From positions 1-41,179 of the forward strand of contig JAFQCK010000066.1 of the NCBI GenBank assembly GCA_017416465.1: DNA of 41,179 nucleotides. Reading direction: 5' to 3'. The translations under genes were made by a program, and so were the position numbers. The notes below the pieces were generated by a model. It was not told the origin of the DNA and did no database searches. It was given only the letters and a program-made list of their open reading frames with translations. Source of the stretch: Lachnospiraceae bacterium. Its GTDB lineage: Bacteria > Bacillota > Clostridia > Lachnospirales > Lachnospiraceae. This document shows, piece after piece, positions 7,145-15,564 of the stretch; the first letter of the stretch is position 1; the number at the start of each line of letters is the position of its first letter.

Positions 7145-7414
7145 ATGAATTTAGAAGAAAAAAAAGAAGCTCTTGATGAAAGAGAATCTGCTTTATTACG
7201 AAGACTTGAAAGAATTGAACAATTAGAAAAAGAGATAATAGAAAAAGAAAAGTCTGTGAAGACCAAGGAGAAAGCTAAGAAACAGGTTTTACTTAGATTA
7301 GCTCCATCTTTATGGGAGGATTTAGTAGTTTGGGCAGATGAGGAATATCGCTCAATCAATGGACAAATTGAATTTCTACTAATAGAATGTGTTAGAAAAA
7401 GAAAAAATAAATAA
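7145..7414 (+). CDS. Arc-like ribbon-helix-helix DNA-binding protein with coiled-coil N-terminus
   Basis: An 89-aa protein. Residues 1-45 are almost entirely charged heptad-like helix (coiled coil). Residues ~46-85 match the Arc/MetJ ribbon-helix-helix pattern: a beta strand KQVLLRLAPSLWEDL, then a helix with the SINGQIEFLL signature typical of Arc-type repressors. A weak Shine-Dalgarno (agaggcag) precedes the ATG. It lies downstream of the SPFH gene, separated by the cloverleaf element. It likely represses its own operon through the TGATATCA array at 5738-5770; that pairing is inference. Confidence 0.8.
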   Translation: MNLEEKKEALDERESALLRRLERIEQLEKEIIEKEKSVKTKEKAKKQVLLRLAPSLWEDLVVWADEEYRSINGQIEFLLIECVRKRKNK

Positions 7415-7444
7415 ACATAACAAAATATTGCAAAAGATAAATAG

Positions 7445-7502
7445 AATCATATTGATACAGGTTAACTTAATAGTTTTTTAACTTGTATTAATATGATTTT
7501 AT
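7445..7502 (+). terminator. Rho-independent terminator after the RHH gene
   Basis: A long AT-rich hairpin: AATCATATT plus ATACAGGTTAA on the left pairs with TTAACTTGTAT plus AATATGATT on the right, followed by TTTATT. A possible promoter for the next gene (TTGTAT 7483-7488, 16 bp, TATAAT 7505-7510) overlaps its right arm. A small hairpin at 7523-7558 lies in the leader of the ATPase. Confidence 0.7.
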
Positions 7503-7583
7503 TATATAATTAAATAATATTGTTAATGTTCAGAGAGTTATACTGAGCAGAGCATTAATATTGATGAAGAGAGGTAATTAGTA

Positions 7584-9953
7584 GTGGAATCTGTCCAAAA
7601 GAAACATATAATTGATTATACAAAAGGCTTATCTAAAGCACAAGTTGAAGAAAGAGTAAGAAGTGGGTGTACTAATTTTTCGGTCGATGCCGGTTCAAAG
7701 ACTGTAAAAGAGATTATTTTAGAAAATCTTCTTACATACTTTAATCTTATATTTGCAGTGTTGACTGTACTTGTATGTATTTCGGGAGAGTTTAATGAGC
7801 TTGCATTCTTGCCTGTTATTATTGCTAACACTTTAATAGGTATTATTCAGGAAGTAAGAGCTAAAAAGATAGTTGATAATCTTAATATGCTAAATGTACC
7901 AAAAGTTGTGGCTATCAGAGATGGAAAAGAGAAGATACTTAATCCTGAGCAACTTGTTTTAGATGATATTGTGATTTTTAAAGCAGGAGATCAGATTTGC
8001 GCAGATGCTGTTGTTTGCGCTGGAGAAGTTCAGGTTAATGAGTCATTACTTACAGGAGAGTCTGATGAGATAACTAAGACTAAAGGTAATCAGCTTATGT
8101 CAGGAAGTTTTATTGTTTCAGGTGAATGTCATGCAAGACTTAACAAAGTTGGAGCAGATTCTTATATTTCAAAACTCACTTTGCAGGCGAAGAAGATGAA
8201 TGATGGTGAGCAGTCTGAAATGATTCGTTCATTAAATAAGCTTGTGAAAATTGTTGGTATATTAATAATTCCAATTGGAATAATCCTCTTTTGTACTGCA
8301 TTTATTGTAAGAGATGAAGGATTTAAGCACAGTATAATTTCTATGGTAGCAGCTGTTATTGGTATGATTCCCGAAGGATTGTACCTTTTAGCTACAGTAG
8401 CCTTAGTAGTTAGTACTATGCGTCTTGCAAAGAAGAAGGTACTTTTACATGATATGAAGTGTATAGAGACACTTGCAAGAGTAAATGTTCTATGTGTTGA
8501 TAAGACAGGAACAATTACAGAAAATGAGATGAAGGTACAGGATGTTGTTACTACAAGAAATTTTAATTCTGATACAATGGGAGATATTAATCTTTTGCTT
8601 GGGGATTTTGCTTCAGCTATGAGTAGTGATAACATCACAATGGCTGCGATAAAGAATAAGTTTAAAGAAAAAGAAGGAAGATTTGTTGTATCAAAGACAG
8701 GTTTTTCTTCGGTAACGAAGTATAGTAGTGTTACCTTTGAAGAAGGTGGATACATTCTTGGAGCACCTGAATTTGTTCTTAAAGAAAAGTTTGGAGAATA
8801 TAAGGATGAAATTAATGAATATGCTTCAAAGGGAATAAGAGTTTTAGTATTTGGACAATATGATTTAGAGATAGATGGCAATGAACTGGCACATGGAATT
8901 AATCCAATAGCCTATATTTTATTAGCCAATCCTATTAGAAAATCAGCAAAAGAAACATTTGGTTATTTTGCTGAGCAAGGTGTAGAGATAAAAGTTATTT
9001 CGGGAGATAATCCTGTAACTGTTTCTGAGGTAGCAAAGCAGGCAGGAATTGTTGGAGCAGAAAAATATGTAGATGCTTCAACACTTACAACAGATGCTGA
9101 TATGCGAGAAGCGATTTTGAATAATACAGTATTTGGAAGAGTTAAGCCTGAACAAAAGAGAAAATTCGTCAATATTTTAAAAAATGCAGGAAATACAGTT
9201 GCTATGACAGGTGACGGTGTAAATGATATTTTAGCACTCAAAGATGCAGATTGTAGTATTGCAATGGCATCAGGTAGTGAAGCAGCTGCTCAATCAGCAA
9301 AGCTTGTACTTTTAGATTCTGATTTTTCATGTATGCCGGATGTTGTATATGAAGGAAGAAGAGTAGTTAATAATATAGAACGTTCAGCAACACTTTTCTT
9401 GGTAAAGAATATTTTCTCATTTATTTTAAGTATATTTACAATGGTTATAATGGTTTCATATCCGTTAAAGCCTTCTCAGATATCATTAATCAGTATGTTT
9501 ACAATAGGTATTCCGGCATTTTTACTTGCATTGGAGCCTAATAAGAATATTATAAAAGGGCATTTTATGCTCAATATTGTATTGAAGGCATTAGCGGCTG
9601 CGATAACAGATGCATTAGCGGTAGGAGCATTGGTTGTATTTGGTAGAACCTTTGGACTTAGTAATCATGATGTTTCAACAGCAGCAACAATCCTTATGGC
9701 TATTGTAGGCTTTATGATTTTATATAAGATAAGTTGTCCGATGAATAAATTTAGATTTGCTATAATGTCAGTATGTGCAATTGGTCTTGTATTGTGCAGT
9801 ATATTCTTAAGTGATATGTTTGGACTGACTGGTATGTCAAAGAAATGTATTATGTTATTTGTAGTATTTTCAATAGCTACAGAACCTTTATTTAGATATC
9901 TTTCATTACTAGTCGAAAAGATAAGTGGGTATTTCAGAAGATATGAAGAATAG
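7584..9953 (+). CDS. CtpE-like P-type cation-transporting ATPase
   Basis: A 789-aa P-type ATPase with all core motifs: the TGES actuator loop (157-160), the IPEGL membrane-helix-4 motif (262-266) where P2-type pumps bind cation, the phosphorylation site DKTGT (306-310), and the hinge TGDGVND around residue 545. About ten membrane helices are visible, with no heavy-metal N-terminal domain. The motif set and length fit the CtpE-like branch, in which calcium uptake or efflux has been shown for some members; the ion here is not determined. The start is GTG 7584, with GAGAGG 9 bases upstream. It stands alone after a terminator. Confidence 0.9.
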   Translation: MESVQKKHIIDYTKGLSKAQVEERVRSGCTNFSVDAGSKTVKEIILENLLTYFNLIFAVLTVLVCISGEFNELAFLPVIIANTLIGIIQEVRAKKIVDNLNMLNVPKVVAIRDGKEKILNPEQLVLDDIVIFKAGDQICADAVVCAGEVQVNESLLTGESDEITKTKGNQLMSGSFIVSGECHARLNKVGADSYISKLTLQAKKMNDGEQSEMIRSLNKLVKIVGILIIPIGIILFCTAFIVRDEGFKHSIISMVAAVIGMIPEGLYLLATVALVVSTMRLAKKKVLLHDMKCIETLARVNVLCVDKTGTITENEMKVQDVVTTRNFNSDTMGDINLLLGDFASAMSSDNITMAAIKNKFKEKEGRFVVSKTGFSSVTKYSSVTFEEGGYILGAPEFVLKEKFGEYKDEINEYASKGIRVLVFGQYDLEIDGNELAHGINPIAYILLANPIRKSAKETFGYFAEQGVEIKVISGDNPVTVSEVAKQAGIVGAEKYVDASTLTTDADMREAILNNTVFGRVKPEQKRKFVNILKNAGNTVAMTGDGVNDILALKDADCSIAMASGSEAAAQSAKLVLLDSDFSCMPDVVYEGRRVVNNIERSATLFLVKNIFSFILSIFTMVIMVSYPLKPSQISLISMFTIGIPAFLLALEPNKNIIKGHFMLNIVLKALAAAITDALAVGALVVFGRTFGLSNHDVSTAATILMAIVGFMILYKISCPMNKFRFAIMSVCAIGLVLCSIFLSDMFGLTGMSKKCIMLFVVFSIATEPLFRYLSLLVEKISGYFRRYEE

Positions 9954-10023
9954 AAAGAGAATCATCTACACGGAATGTTTTTGGTGATTTTAATGCGATA
10001 ATCGCTTTAGAATGGAGAATGGT

Positions 10024-10887
10024 ATGATAGAAATTAATAGTAAGATTGGAATTGTCTGTTGTTCAAACGGACAATCAAAAAATAACGAAGATAAAATTAA
10101 TAAATTATTGAATAAGATAAGAGAAATAGGCTATGAACCGGTGTGTAGTGATTATATATATGAGGAAGATTCATATTTCAGTGCATCAGGTGAAGATAGA
10201 GCTAAAGCACTTCTTGAATTTTATGAAGATGATGAAATTAAAGCTATTTTTGATATTTCCGGTGGAGATATAGCCAACGAGATACTTGATTATCTTGATT
10301 ATGATATTATTAAAAATAATCCTAAATCATTTTATGGATATAGTGATTTAACTACAGTTATTAATGCTGTATATGCTAAAACAGGTGTTAAGTCGGGGCT
10401 TTTTCAGATTAGAAATTTAATTTATGAAGAAGAGGATAATCAAAGTATAGCCTTTAAAGAAACCTTTTTTGATGGCAAGGAAACGCTTAATAAAATAAAT
10501 TATTATTTTGTTCAAGATGGTTATATGGAAGGTGAAATAATAGGCGGAAATATAAGATGTTTTCTAAAACTTGCAGGAACAGAATATATGCCTGATTTTA
10601 AAGGAAAGATTCTTTTGCTGGAGTCTTTAAATGCAACTTCACCACAAGTAATGACATATTTTTGTCAGCTAAAGCAATTAGGTGTATTTGATAAAATTAA
10701 TGGAATATTATTAGGAACCTTTACGAGATTGGATTCAGAGATATTTGTGCCATCAGTTGAGGAAATTGCACAAAGAGTTGTAGGAAGAGATATGCCAATA
10801 GCAAGAACAATGGATATCGGACATAGCTCAGATTCAAAATGTATATATATTGGCGAGAAAATGAAGTTTCAGTCAGATGTGTATTAA
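10024..10887 (+). CDS. S66 family LD-carboxypeptidase
   Basis: A ~287-aa S66 (LdcA/MccF-type) serine peptidase that removes the terminal D-alanine from murein tetrapeptides or cleaves related amide bonds. The nucleophile is in FYGYSDLT (Ser ~107), the catalytic Glu in LLLESLN, and the His in DIGHSSDSKCIYIG near the C-terminus. DISGGDIANEIL matches the family's GG(D/Y)G segment. ATG 10024 is preferred: GGAG at 10014-10017, within the upstream in-frame ATGGAG, is the ribosome site. Followed by a polysaccharide deacetylase, so this stretch concerns the cell wall. Confidence 0.9.
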   Translation: MIEINSKIGIVCCSNGQSKNNEDKINKLLNKIREIGYEPVCSDYIYEEDSYFSASGEDRAKALLEFYEDDEIKAIFDISGGDIANEILDYLDYDIIKNNPKSFYGYSDLTTVINAVYAKTGVKSGLFQIRNLIYEEEDNQSIAFKETFFDGKETLNKINYYFVQDGYMEGEIIGGNIRCFLKLAGTEYMPDFKGKILLLESLNATSPQVMTYFCQLKQLGVFDKINGILLGTFTRLDSEIFVPSVEEIAQRVVGRDMPIARTMDIGHSSDSKCIYIGEKMKFQSDVY

Positions 10888-10980
10888 TAAATAATATTTT
10901 ATATTAAGTAAAATAAAAAATTCATTAATACAAGTTATGTTTGAATATATATCTATAAAACATAAATTTGAGAGGGATTA

Positions 10981-11784
10981 ATGGTTAAATATAAGAAGTT
11001 ATTATGCCTTTTACTGTTATTGGTTTTTGGATTTTTAGCAGGTCAGGGTGTTGCAGTAGTTGTAGAAGAATGTAGCATTAGTAGTTCTGTTAATCAGTCT
11101 GTTCTTAATGGAAAATCTTGGGGACTTAGTTTTCAGAATGAAGGAAGTACTCCTAATGGTAATGAAACAAAGGATACACTTAAGACGAATGAAGCTTATT
11201 TTGTTGGAGATGAAGAAAAAAATATAATTTATCTTACCTTTGATGCAGGATATGAGAATGGGAATATGGATAAAATTCTTACTGCATTAAAGAAACATAA
11301 TGTATGTGCAACTTTTTTTGTAGTAGGTTCATTTGTTGAATCTAATAAAGAATTGGTGCAAAGGATGGAAGCAGAAGGCCATATAATTGCAAACCATTCT
11401 TTTAGTCATCCTGATATGACTACAATGGATAAAGAAGAATTTGTAAAAGAAATAAATAAACTTGAAGAAACTTATAAAAGTATTACAGGAAAAGAATTAG
11501 TTAAGTTATATAGGCCACCACAAGGAAAATATAGTGATGAAACTTTATCATATACAAAAGAATTAGGCTATAAAACAATATTTTGGAGTTTGGCTTATGT
11601 GGATTGGTACGATGATAAACAACCGACTAGAGAAGAAGCTCTTGATATATTAACCAGAAGAATACATAATGGTGCAATTGTTTTATTACATAGCACCTCA
11701 AGAACTAATGCGGAAGTCTTAGATGAGTTACTGACAAAATGGGAAGAAATGGGATATACATTTGGAAAATTAACAGATATTTAA
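10981..11784 (+). CDS. pdaA: PdaA-like delta-lactam-biosynthetic peptidoglycan deacetylase
   Basis: A 267-aa exported NodB-fold deacetylase with an N-terminal signal/anchor helix (residues ~5-28). Catalytic motifs: TFDAGYENG (86-94), where the second acidic residue of the usual TFDDG is Ala, as PdaA enzymes also lack it (Asn in Bacillus); HSFSHPD (139-145) for metal; RPPQGKYS (178-185). KSWGLSFQNEG in the N-terminal region is typical of PdaA. In Bacillus PdaA makes muramic delta-lactam in spore cortex, so its presence suggests spore formation. A clear Shine-Dalgarno (gagaggga) precedes ATG 10981. Confidence 0.88.
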   Translation: MVKYKKLLCLLLLLVFGFLAGQGVAVVVEECSISSSVNQSVLNGKSWGLSFQNEGSTPNGNETKDTLKTNEAYFVGDEEKNIIYLTFDAGYENGNMDKILTALKKHNVCATFFVVGSFVESNKELVQRMEAEGHIIANHSFSHPDMTTMDKEEFVKEINKLEETYKSITGKELVKLYRPPQGKYSDETLSYTKELGYKTIFWSLAYVDWYDDKQPTREEALDILTRRIHNGAIVLLHSTSRTNAEVLDELLTKWEEMGYTFGKLTDI

Positions 11785-11806
11785 GGTTGCTATACAGACG
11801 AACTTC

Positions 11807-11834
11807 TTGACAAAGATTTTTAAAAAGGTATACT
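11807..11834 (+). promoter_or_regulatory. Predicted promoter of the His-rich CobW GTPase
   Basis: TTGACA (11807-11812), 16-bp spacer, TATACT (11829-11834). Transcription would start near 11841, which makes a GTG start at 11842 unlikely and supports translation from 11869/11872. Confidence 0.65.
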
Positions 11835-11871
11835 TATTTATGTGAATAAAAAGGAAAGGAATGACAAATTG

Positions 11872-13050
11872 ATGACTAAGATAGATATAATTTCAGGATT
11901 TTTAGGTGCAGGTAAGACTACGCTTATAAAGAAACTTTTAGAAGAAGGACTTAAGGGAGAAAAACTTGTTTTAATAGAGAATGAATTTGGTGAAATTGGA
12001 ATAGATGGCGGATTTTTGAAGGATGCAGGCGTAGAGATTACAGAGATGAATTCAGGATGTATATGTTGTTCTTTGGTTGGAGATTTTGGAACAGCATTAA
12101 AAAAAGTAATTGATAATTATGCACCGGATAGAATTATCATTGAGCCTTCAGGTGTTGGAAAATTATCTGATGTAATTAAGGCTGTAAATGATGTTATGGA
12201 AAGTGGAAACACAGATGTTGTACTTAATAGTACAACAGCAGTTGTCGATGGATTAAAGACTAAAATGTATATGAAGAATTTTGGTGAGTTCTTTAATAAT
12301 CAGATTGAAAGTGCAGGAACAATTGTTATTAGTCGTACACAGAAGCTTGTTGAAGCTAAGCTTGACGAATGTGTGAAATTACTTAGAGAGCATAATGAGA
12401 ATGCAACAATTATTACTACACCTTGGGATGATATTAATGGTGAGATTATTTTAGCAGCAATAGAAAAATCAGGTTCGCTTGAAGAAGAATTACTTGCTGA
12501 GGAAGTATGCCCTGAGTGTGGTCATCACCATGACCACGAGCATGAATGTGAGCACGAGCATCATCATCATGAAGGAGAATGTTGTCACGAGCATCACCAT
12601 GACCACGAGCATGAATGTGAGCATGAGCATCATCATCATGAAGGAGAATGTTGTCACGGACATCACCATGACCACGAGCATGAATGTGAGCACGAGCACC
12701 ATCATCATGAAGGAGAATGTTGTTGTGGACATCATCATGATCATGAAGATGGTCATCATCACCATCATGCAGATGATGTATTTACAAGCTGGGGTATTGA
12801 AACACCTAGAAAGTATACAGAAGATGAAGTTAAGAATGCATTAGACAAGCTTGCTAATACAGAAGAATATGGAGTTATTTTAAGAGCTAAAGGAATGCTT
12901 CCGGATGTTAATGGAGAATGGATTTACTTTGATCTTGTTCCGGGTGAATATGAACTTAGAAAAGGTTCGCCGGATTATACAGGAAGAATCTGTGTTATCG
13001 GAACAAATCCGAATGAAGATAAATTAAAAGAATTATTCTGCTTGATATAG
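11872..13050 (+). CDS. CobW/G3E-family GTPase with His-rich metal-binding repeats
   Basis: A ~392-aa metallochaperone-type GTPase. Residues 8-17 form the P-loop (SGFLGAGKTT), the metal-binding CxCC motif is in GCICCSLVGDF, and IEPSGVG follows. Between GTPase and C-terminal domains lies a tract dominated by His, Glu and Cys made of three 23-residue repeats plus a partial one, starting after CPECGH. The C-terminal CobW domain (TSWGIETPRKYTEDEV onward) is complete. Such proteins deliver zinc, cobalt or nickel; the insert probably stores or senses metal. The ATG follows an in-frame TTG (11869); AAGGAAAGG lies upstream. A second G3E protein follows at 13130. Confidence 0.9.
   Translation: MTKIDIISGFLGAGKTTLIKKLLEEGLKGEKLVLIENEFGEIGIDGGFLKDAGVEITEMNSGCICCSLVGDFGTALKKVIDNYAPDRIIIEPSGVGKLSDVIKAVNDVMESGNTDVVLNSTTAVVDGLKTKMYMKNFGEFFNNQIESAGTIVISRTQKLVEAKLDECVKLLREHNENATIITTPWDDINGEIILAAIEKSGSLEEELLAEEVCPECGHHHDHEHECEHEHHHHEGECCHEHHHDHEHECEHEHHHHEGECCHGHHHDHEHECEHEHHHHEGECCCGHHHDHEDGHHHHHADDVFTSWGIETPRKYTEDEVKNALDKLANTEEYGVILRAKGMLPDVNGEWIYFDLVPGEYELRKGSPDYTGRICVIGTNPNEDKLKELFCLI
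12523..12729 (+). repeat. Three tandem 69-bp repeats encoding the His/Glu/Cys tract
   Basis: In-frame units start at 12523, 12592 and 12661, each 69 bp and nearly identical, followed by a partial degenerate unit to ~12768. The repeat lies wholly in coding sequence and changes protein length in steps of 23 residues if it slips. Confidence 0.9.
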
Positions 13051-13129
13051 TTACTATTATTGATAATTGTGAAGTTATTAATTAGAAATTTGTAAATATC
13101 TATTATTATTACTTTGAAAGGATTAATAT

Positions 13130-14080
13130 ATGAGAAAAGAAAGAGAAGTTCCGGTATATTTGTTTACAGGTATATTGGAATGTGGAAAGACAAGTTTTAT
13201 TAGAGATACATTAAATGACCCAGGGTTTCATCATGGAGAGAAGACATTGGTTATTCTCTGTGAGGAAGGTATTGAAGAATATGATGAAGTTGAGTTGGTT
13301 AAGAAAAATATTTGTTTTGAGCTTATAGAAGATAAATCTCAGCTTACGAAGGAATTTTATAAAAAATGTGACGATTTCCATAGACCTGACAGAGTTATGA
13401 TAGAATATAACGGTATGTGGGAAATGGATGGAATAGATGAAGATGATATGCCGGCTGAGTGGATACTAGCACAGATTATTTCTATGGTGGATGCAACAAC
13501 TTTTGAAAATTATTGGGCTAATATGCGTTCTATTCTTATGGAGCAGCTTTCTCTTTCTGATATGGTCATTTTAAATCGTTGTACAGACAAGACTAAACGA
13601 AATGATTTTAGAAGATGTGTTAAATTGTTTAATAAAAAAGCACAAGTAGGATATGAAGCAGCAGAAGGTTATGAGGATTTACTTAAAGAAGAAGAGCTTC
13701 CGTTTGATTTAGATGCGGATATAATTGAAATTGATAATGATGACTATGGCATATGGTTTATGGATGCAATGGAGAATCCAAAGAAATATGATGGCAAGGT
13801 AGTTAAGTTTAATGCAATTGCGTTTAATCCGCCAAAGTATCCTAAAGGATGTTTTGTACCGGGAAGACCTGCTATGACTTGTTGTGCAGATGATATTCAG
13901 TTTATGGGAATGCTTTGTAAAGCGCCTGCTGATATAAGATATGAGGACAAGCAGTGGATTACAATTACAGCTAAGATAAAGAGAGAATTTGTAAAAGAAT
14001 ATAGAGGAAAAGGTCCGGTTTTATATCATATCAGTTCGGAAAAATGCGAAAAACCGGACGATGAATTAGTATATTTTTAA
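13130..14080 (+). CDS. CobW-like GTP-binding protein with DUF1980-like C-terminal domain
   Basis: A 316-aa protein. The N-terminus has a G3E-type P-loop (GILECGKTSF, residues ~13-22) and the rest of a divergent CobW GTPase fold, but the metal-binding CxCC of the upstream paralogue is missing. Residues ~220-310 (GKVVKFNAIAF, FVPGRPAMTCCADDIQFMG, QWITITAKIKREF) resemble the C-terminal part of DUF1980/TIGR03943 proteins, which usually accompany a permease in metal-related loci. Two adjacent Cys in the TCC motif may bind metal. It follows the His-rich GTPase by 79 bp, so a joint metal-trafficking role is likely; the domain fusion is my reading and needs profile confirmation. Confidence 0.75.
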   Translation: MRKEREVPVYLFTGILECGKTSFIRDTLNDPGFHHGEKTLVILCEEGIEEYDEVELVKKNICFELIEDKSQLTKEFYKKCDDFHRPDRVMIEYNGMWEMDGIDEDDMPAEWILAQIISMVDATTFENYWANMRSILMEQLSLSDMVILNRCTDKTKRNDFRRCVKLFNKKAQVGYEAAEGYEDLLKEEELPFDLDADIIEIDNDDYGIWFMDAMENPKKYDGKVVKFNAIAFNPPKYPKGCFVPGRPAMTCCADDIQFMGMLCKAPADIRYEDKQWITITAKIKREFVKEYRGKGPVLYHISSEKCEKPDDELVYF

Positions 14081-14128
14081 ATTCTACGTTGCTCTCTACA
14101 ATCAACTTTGAAAACATTAAGTGTTAAA

Positions 14129-14647
14129 TCACAGTGGATCTTTGAAAAGTCCAATATCTAAAGGTTTTAATGTAAAGATAATAAATAGGATAACGATAAT
14201 TCCAACTATTAGAAGACAAAGTTGGTAGTCGTTATCCTTTTTTTGTAATTTAGATATATTTTTGTACGAAATAAAAAATGATATAAATACAGATATAAAG
14301 AAAATTGCAATATTTATTAAATCAATGTTATAGCCAAGAACTCCTGTATAAGTATAGAATAACACTATGATAGATATTAAACCACCAATAAGACCTATAG
14401 TTTTTGTGCATATAAAGTTATCAATATATTCATATGAAGTCCGTTTTAATATAAAAAATTCAATAATGGAATAGACTAAATAAGGATATAATAGTAGTTT
14501 CAAATGCTCAAAAGTCGACTCGTTGGTTGCTGTAAAAATCCCTACTATAAAATTTTGGGAGGAAAAATCATAAGCAAAATGGAAAAGTGTTCCGAGTATA
14601 CTTACAAAAATAAAACCTATGATTTCAAGTTTTAAAAATTTTGACAT
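14129..14647 (-). CDS. DUF6512-like integral membrane protein
   Basis: A 172-aa hydrophobic protein with five predicted membrane helices. The N-terminal block GTLFHFAYDFSSQN followed by TNESTFEHLKLLLYP resembles the DUF6512 family of small Firmicutes membrane proteins of unknown function. Start ATG 14647 has a good Shine-Dalgarno (aaaaggag). It runs convergent to the CobW-like gene and stands alone, upstream of nothing recognisable on its strand. Function unknown. Confidence 0.7.
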   Translation of the reverse strand: MSKFLKLEIIGFIFVSILGTLFHFAYDFSSQNFIVGIFTATNESTFEHLKLLLYPYLVYSIIEFFILKRTSYEYIDNFICTKTIGLIGGLISIIVLFYTYTGVLGYNIDLINIAIFFISVFISFFISYKNISKLQKKDNDYQLCLLIVGIIVILFIIFTLKPLDIGLFKDPL

Positions 14648-14716
14648 ATGACTCCTTTTTTGAAAAATTAATTAATTATATATAGTATATGCAAAAATGT
14701 AATTGTTAATCATAAA

Positions 14717-14773
14717 AATAACTGTTCAGTGTATTGAAAATATTATATATTTTCAATACACCGGACAGTTATT
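14717..14773 (-). terminator. Long terminator hairpin downstream of ylmH
   Basis: An imperfect 27-bp inverted repeat: AATAACTGT, then GTGTATTGAAAATAT, paired with the mirrored arm ending GACAGTTATT. On the minus strand it is followed by TATTTTTATG, fitting rho-independent termination of the galE-ylmH unit. Its outermost bases (TAACTGTTCAG) match the termini of the cloverleaf element at 6962-7109. Confidence 0.7.
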
Positions 14774-14778
14774 AATAG

Positions 14779-15522
14779 TTAAATATATTTATCTACACTA
14801 ACATAATATCTACCTTTTTTAGTAGTTCTAATTTCATCTCGAAATATAAATCTTCCATATCCACGAACTGTGATATTATCTTGAGGTTTTAGATTATAGC
14901 TGTTATTTTCGTTAAGACGTCCGTTTATAAAAACCTTTTTCTCGCGAAGAAGGATTTGGGCCTGATTTCGTGAAAGGTTGCATAATTCAGCTATTATTGC
15001 ATCAAGTCGAAGAGATGCTACGTTATATTCCAGTGTTTTTATTGTTATATATGATTTGTCGGGAATATTTTCAGTAATTTCACTTTTGACAGATGTATGT
15101 TTTATTCTGTCTAAGTTTTGAATGATAAATTCGCTGATATTTTCGAGACAAAAAACATATGCTTCATTATCTTTTATAATTATATCGCCGAGAGTTTCAC
15201 GTTTAATTCCAAGATTAACTAAAGCACCTAAGAAATCTCTGTGTGTCAGGTTATCAGAGAATTTTTTTAATGATGGTTTTATATGAATACATGAAATAGG
15301 ATATGGCGAAAGAGATTCACCAAATCTTATTATTTTACGTTCACAAAAATCTGTACCACCAAATAATTCATACGGTACATATGATAATTCTTTTGATATT
15401 TCATAAAAAGTACTTAGTTCTAATACCCCTAGAAAATTAGAAAACATACATATATTACGTGAATATGCTTTATCAGCTAAATCAAAAAATTTTTTCTTTA
15501 AAAGTTCTTCTTCGTTATTCAT
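14779..15522 (-). CDS. ylmH: YlmH-like S4-domain RNA-binding protein
   Basis: A 247-aa protein of the YlmH family. The C-terminal S4 RNA-binding domain is clear (SLRLDAIIAELCNLSRNQA, then KKVFINGR and NYNLKPQDNITVRGYGRF-like residues), and the N-terminal half has the family's GGTDFCERKIIRFG segment. In Bacillus, YlmH is linked to cell-division genes and binds ribosomes as a rescue factor. ATG 15522 is preferred to the in-frame ATG at 15534, because the GAGG within ATGAGG is its ribosome site. It lies 42 bp after galE on the same strand and shares its terminator. Confidence 0.88.
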   Translation of the reverse strand: MNNEEELLKKKFFDLADKAYSRNICMFSNFLGVLELSTFYEISKELSYVPYELFGGTDFCERKIIRFGESLSPYPISCIHIKPSLKKFSDNLTHRDFLGALVNLGIKRETLGDIIIKDNEAYVFCLENISEFIIQNLDRIKHTSVKSEITENIPDKSYITIKTLEYNVASLRLDAIIAELCNLSRNQAQILLREKKVFINGRLNENNSYNLKPQDNITVRGYGRFIFRDEIRTTKKGRYYVSVDKYI

Positions 15523-15564
15523 AATAATCCTCATTTTCGAGCAATTTTGTTATAAAGAATAGAA

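Noticed and set aside
8162-8881. 239-aa minus-strand frame inside the P-type ATPase
   Set aside because: Antisense shadow; the plus strand encodes the intact phosphorylation and membrane domains.
11275-11400. Inactivated deacetylase because TFDDG reads TFDAG
   Set aside because: PdaA-type enzymes naturally lack the second Asp of this motif, and the remaining HxxxH and RPP motifs are intact.
12523-12729. CRISPR-like array
   Set aside because: The units are adjacent 69-bp repeats without unique spacers and lie in frame inside a coding gene.
12490-12768. Met/Thr-rich open frames on both strands over the His-rich repeat
   Set aside because: They are low-complexity shadows of the CAT/CAC/GAG repeat in other frames and lack ribosome sites.
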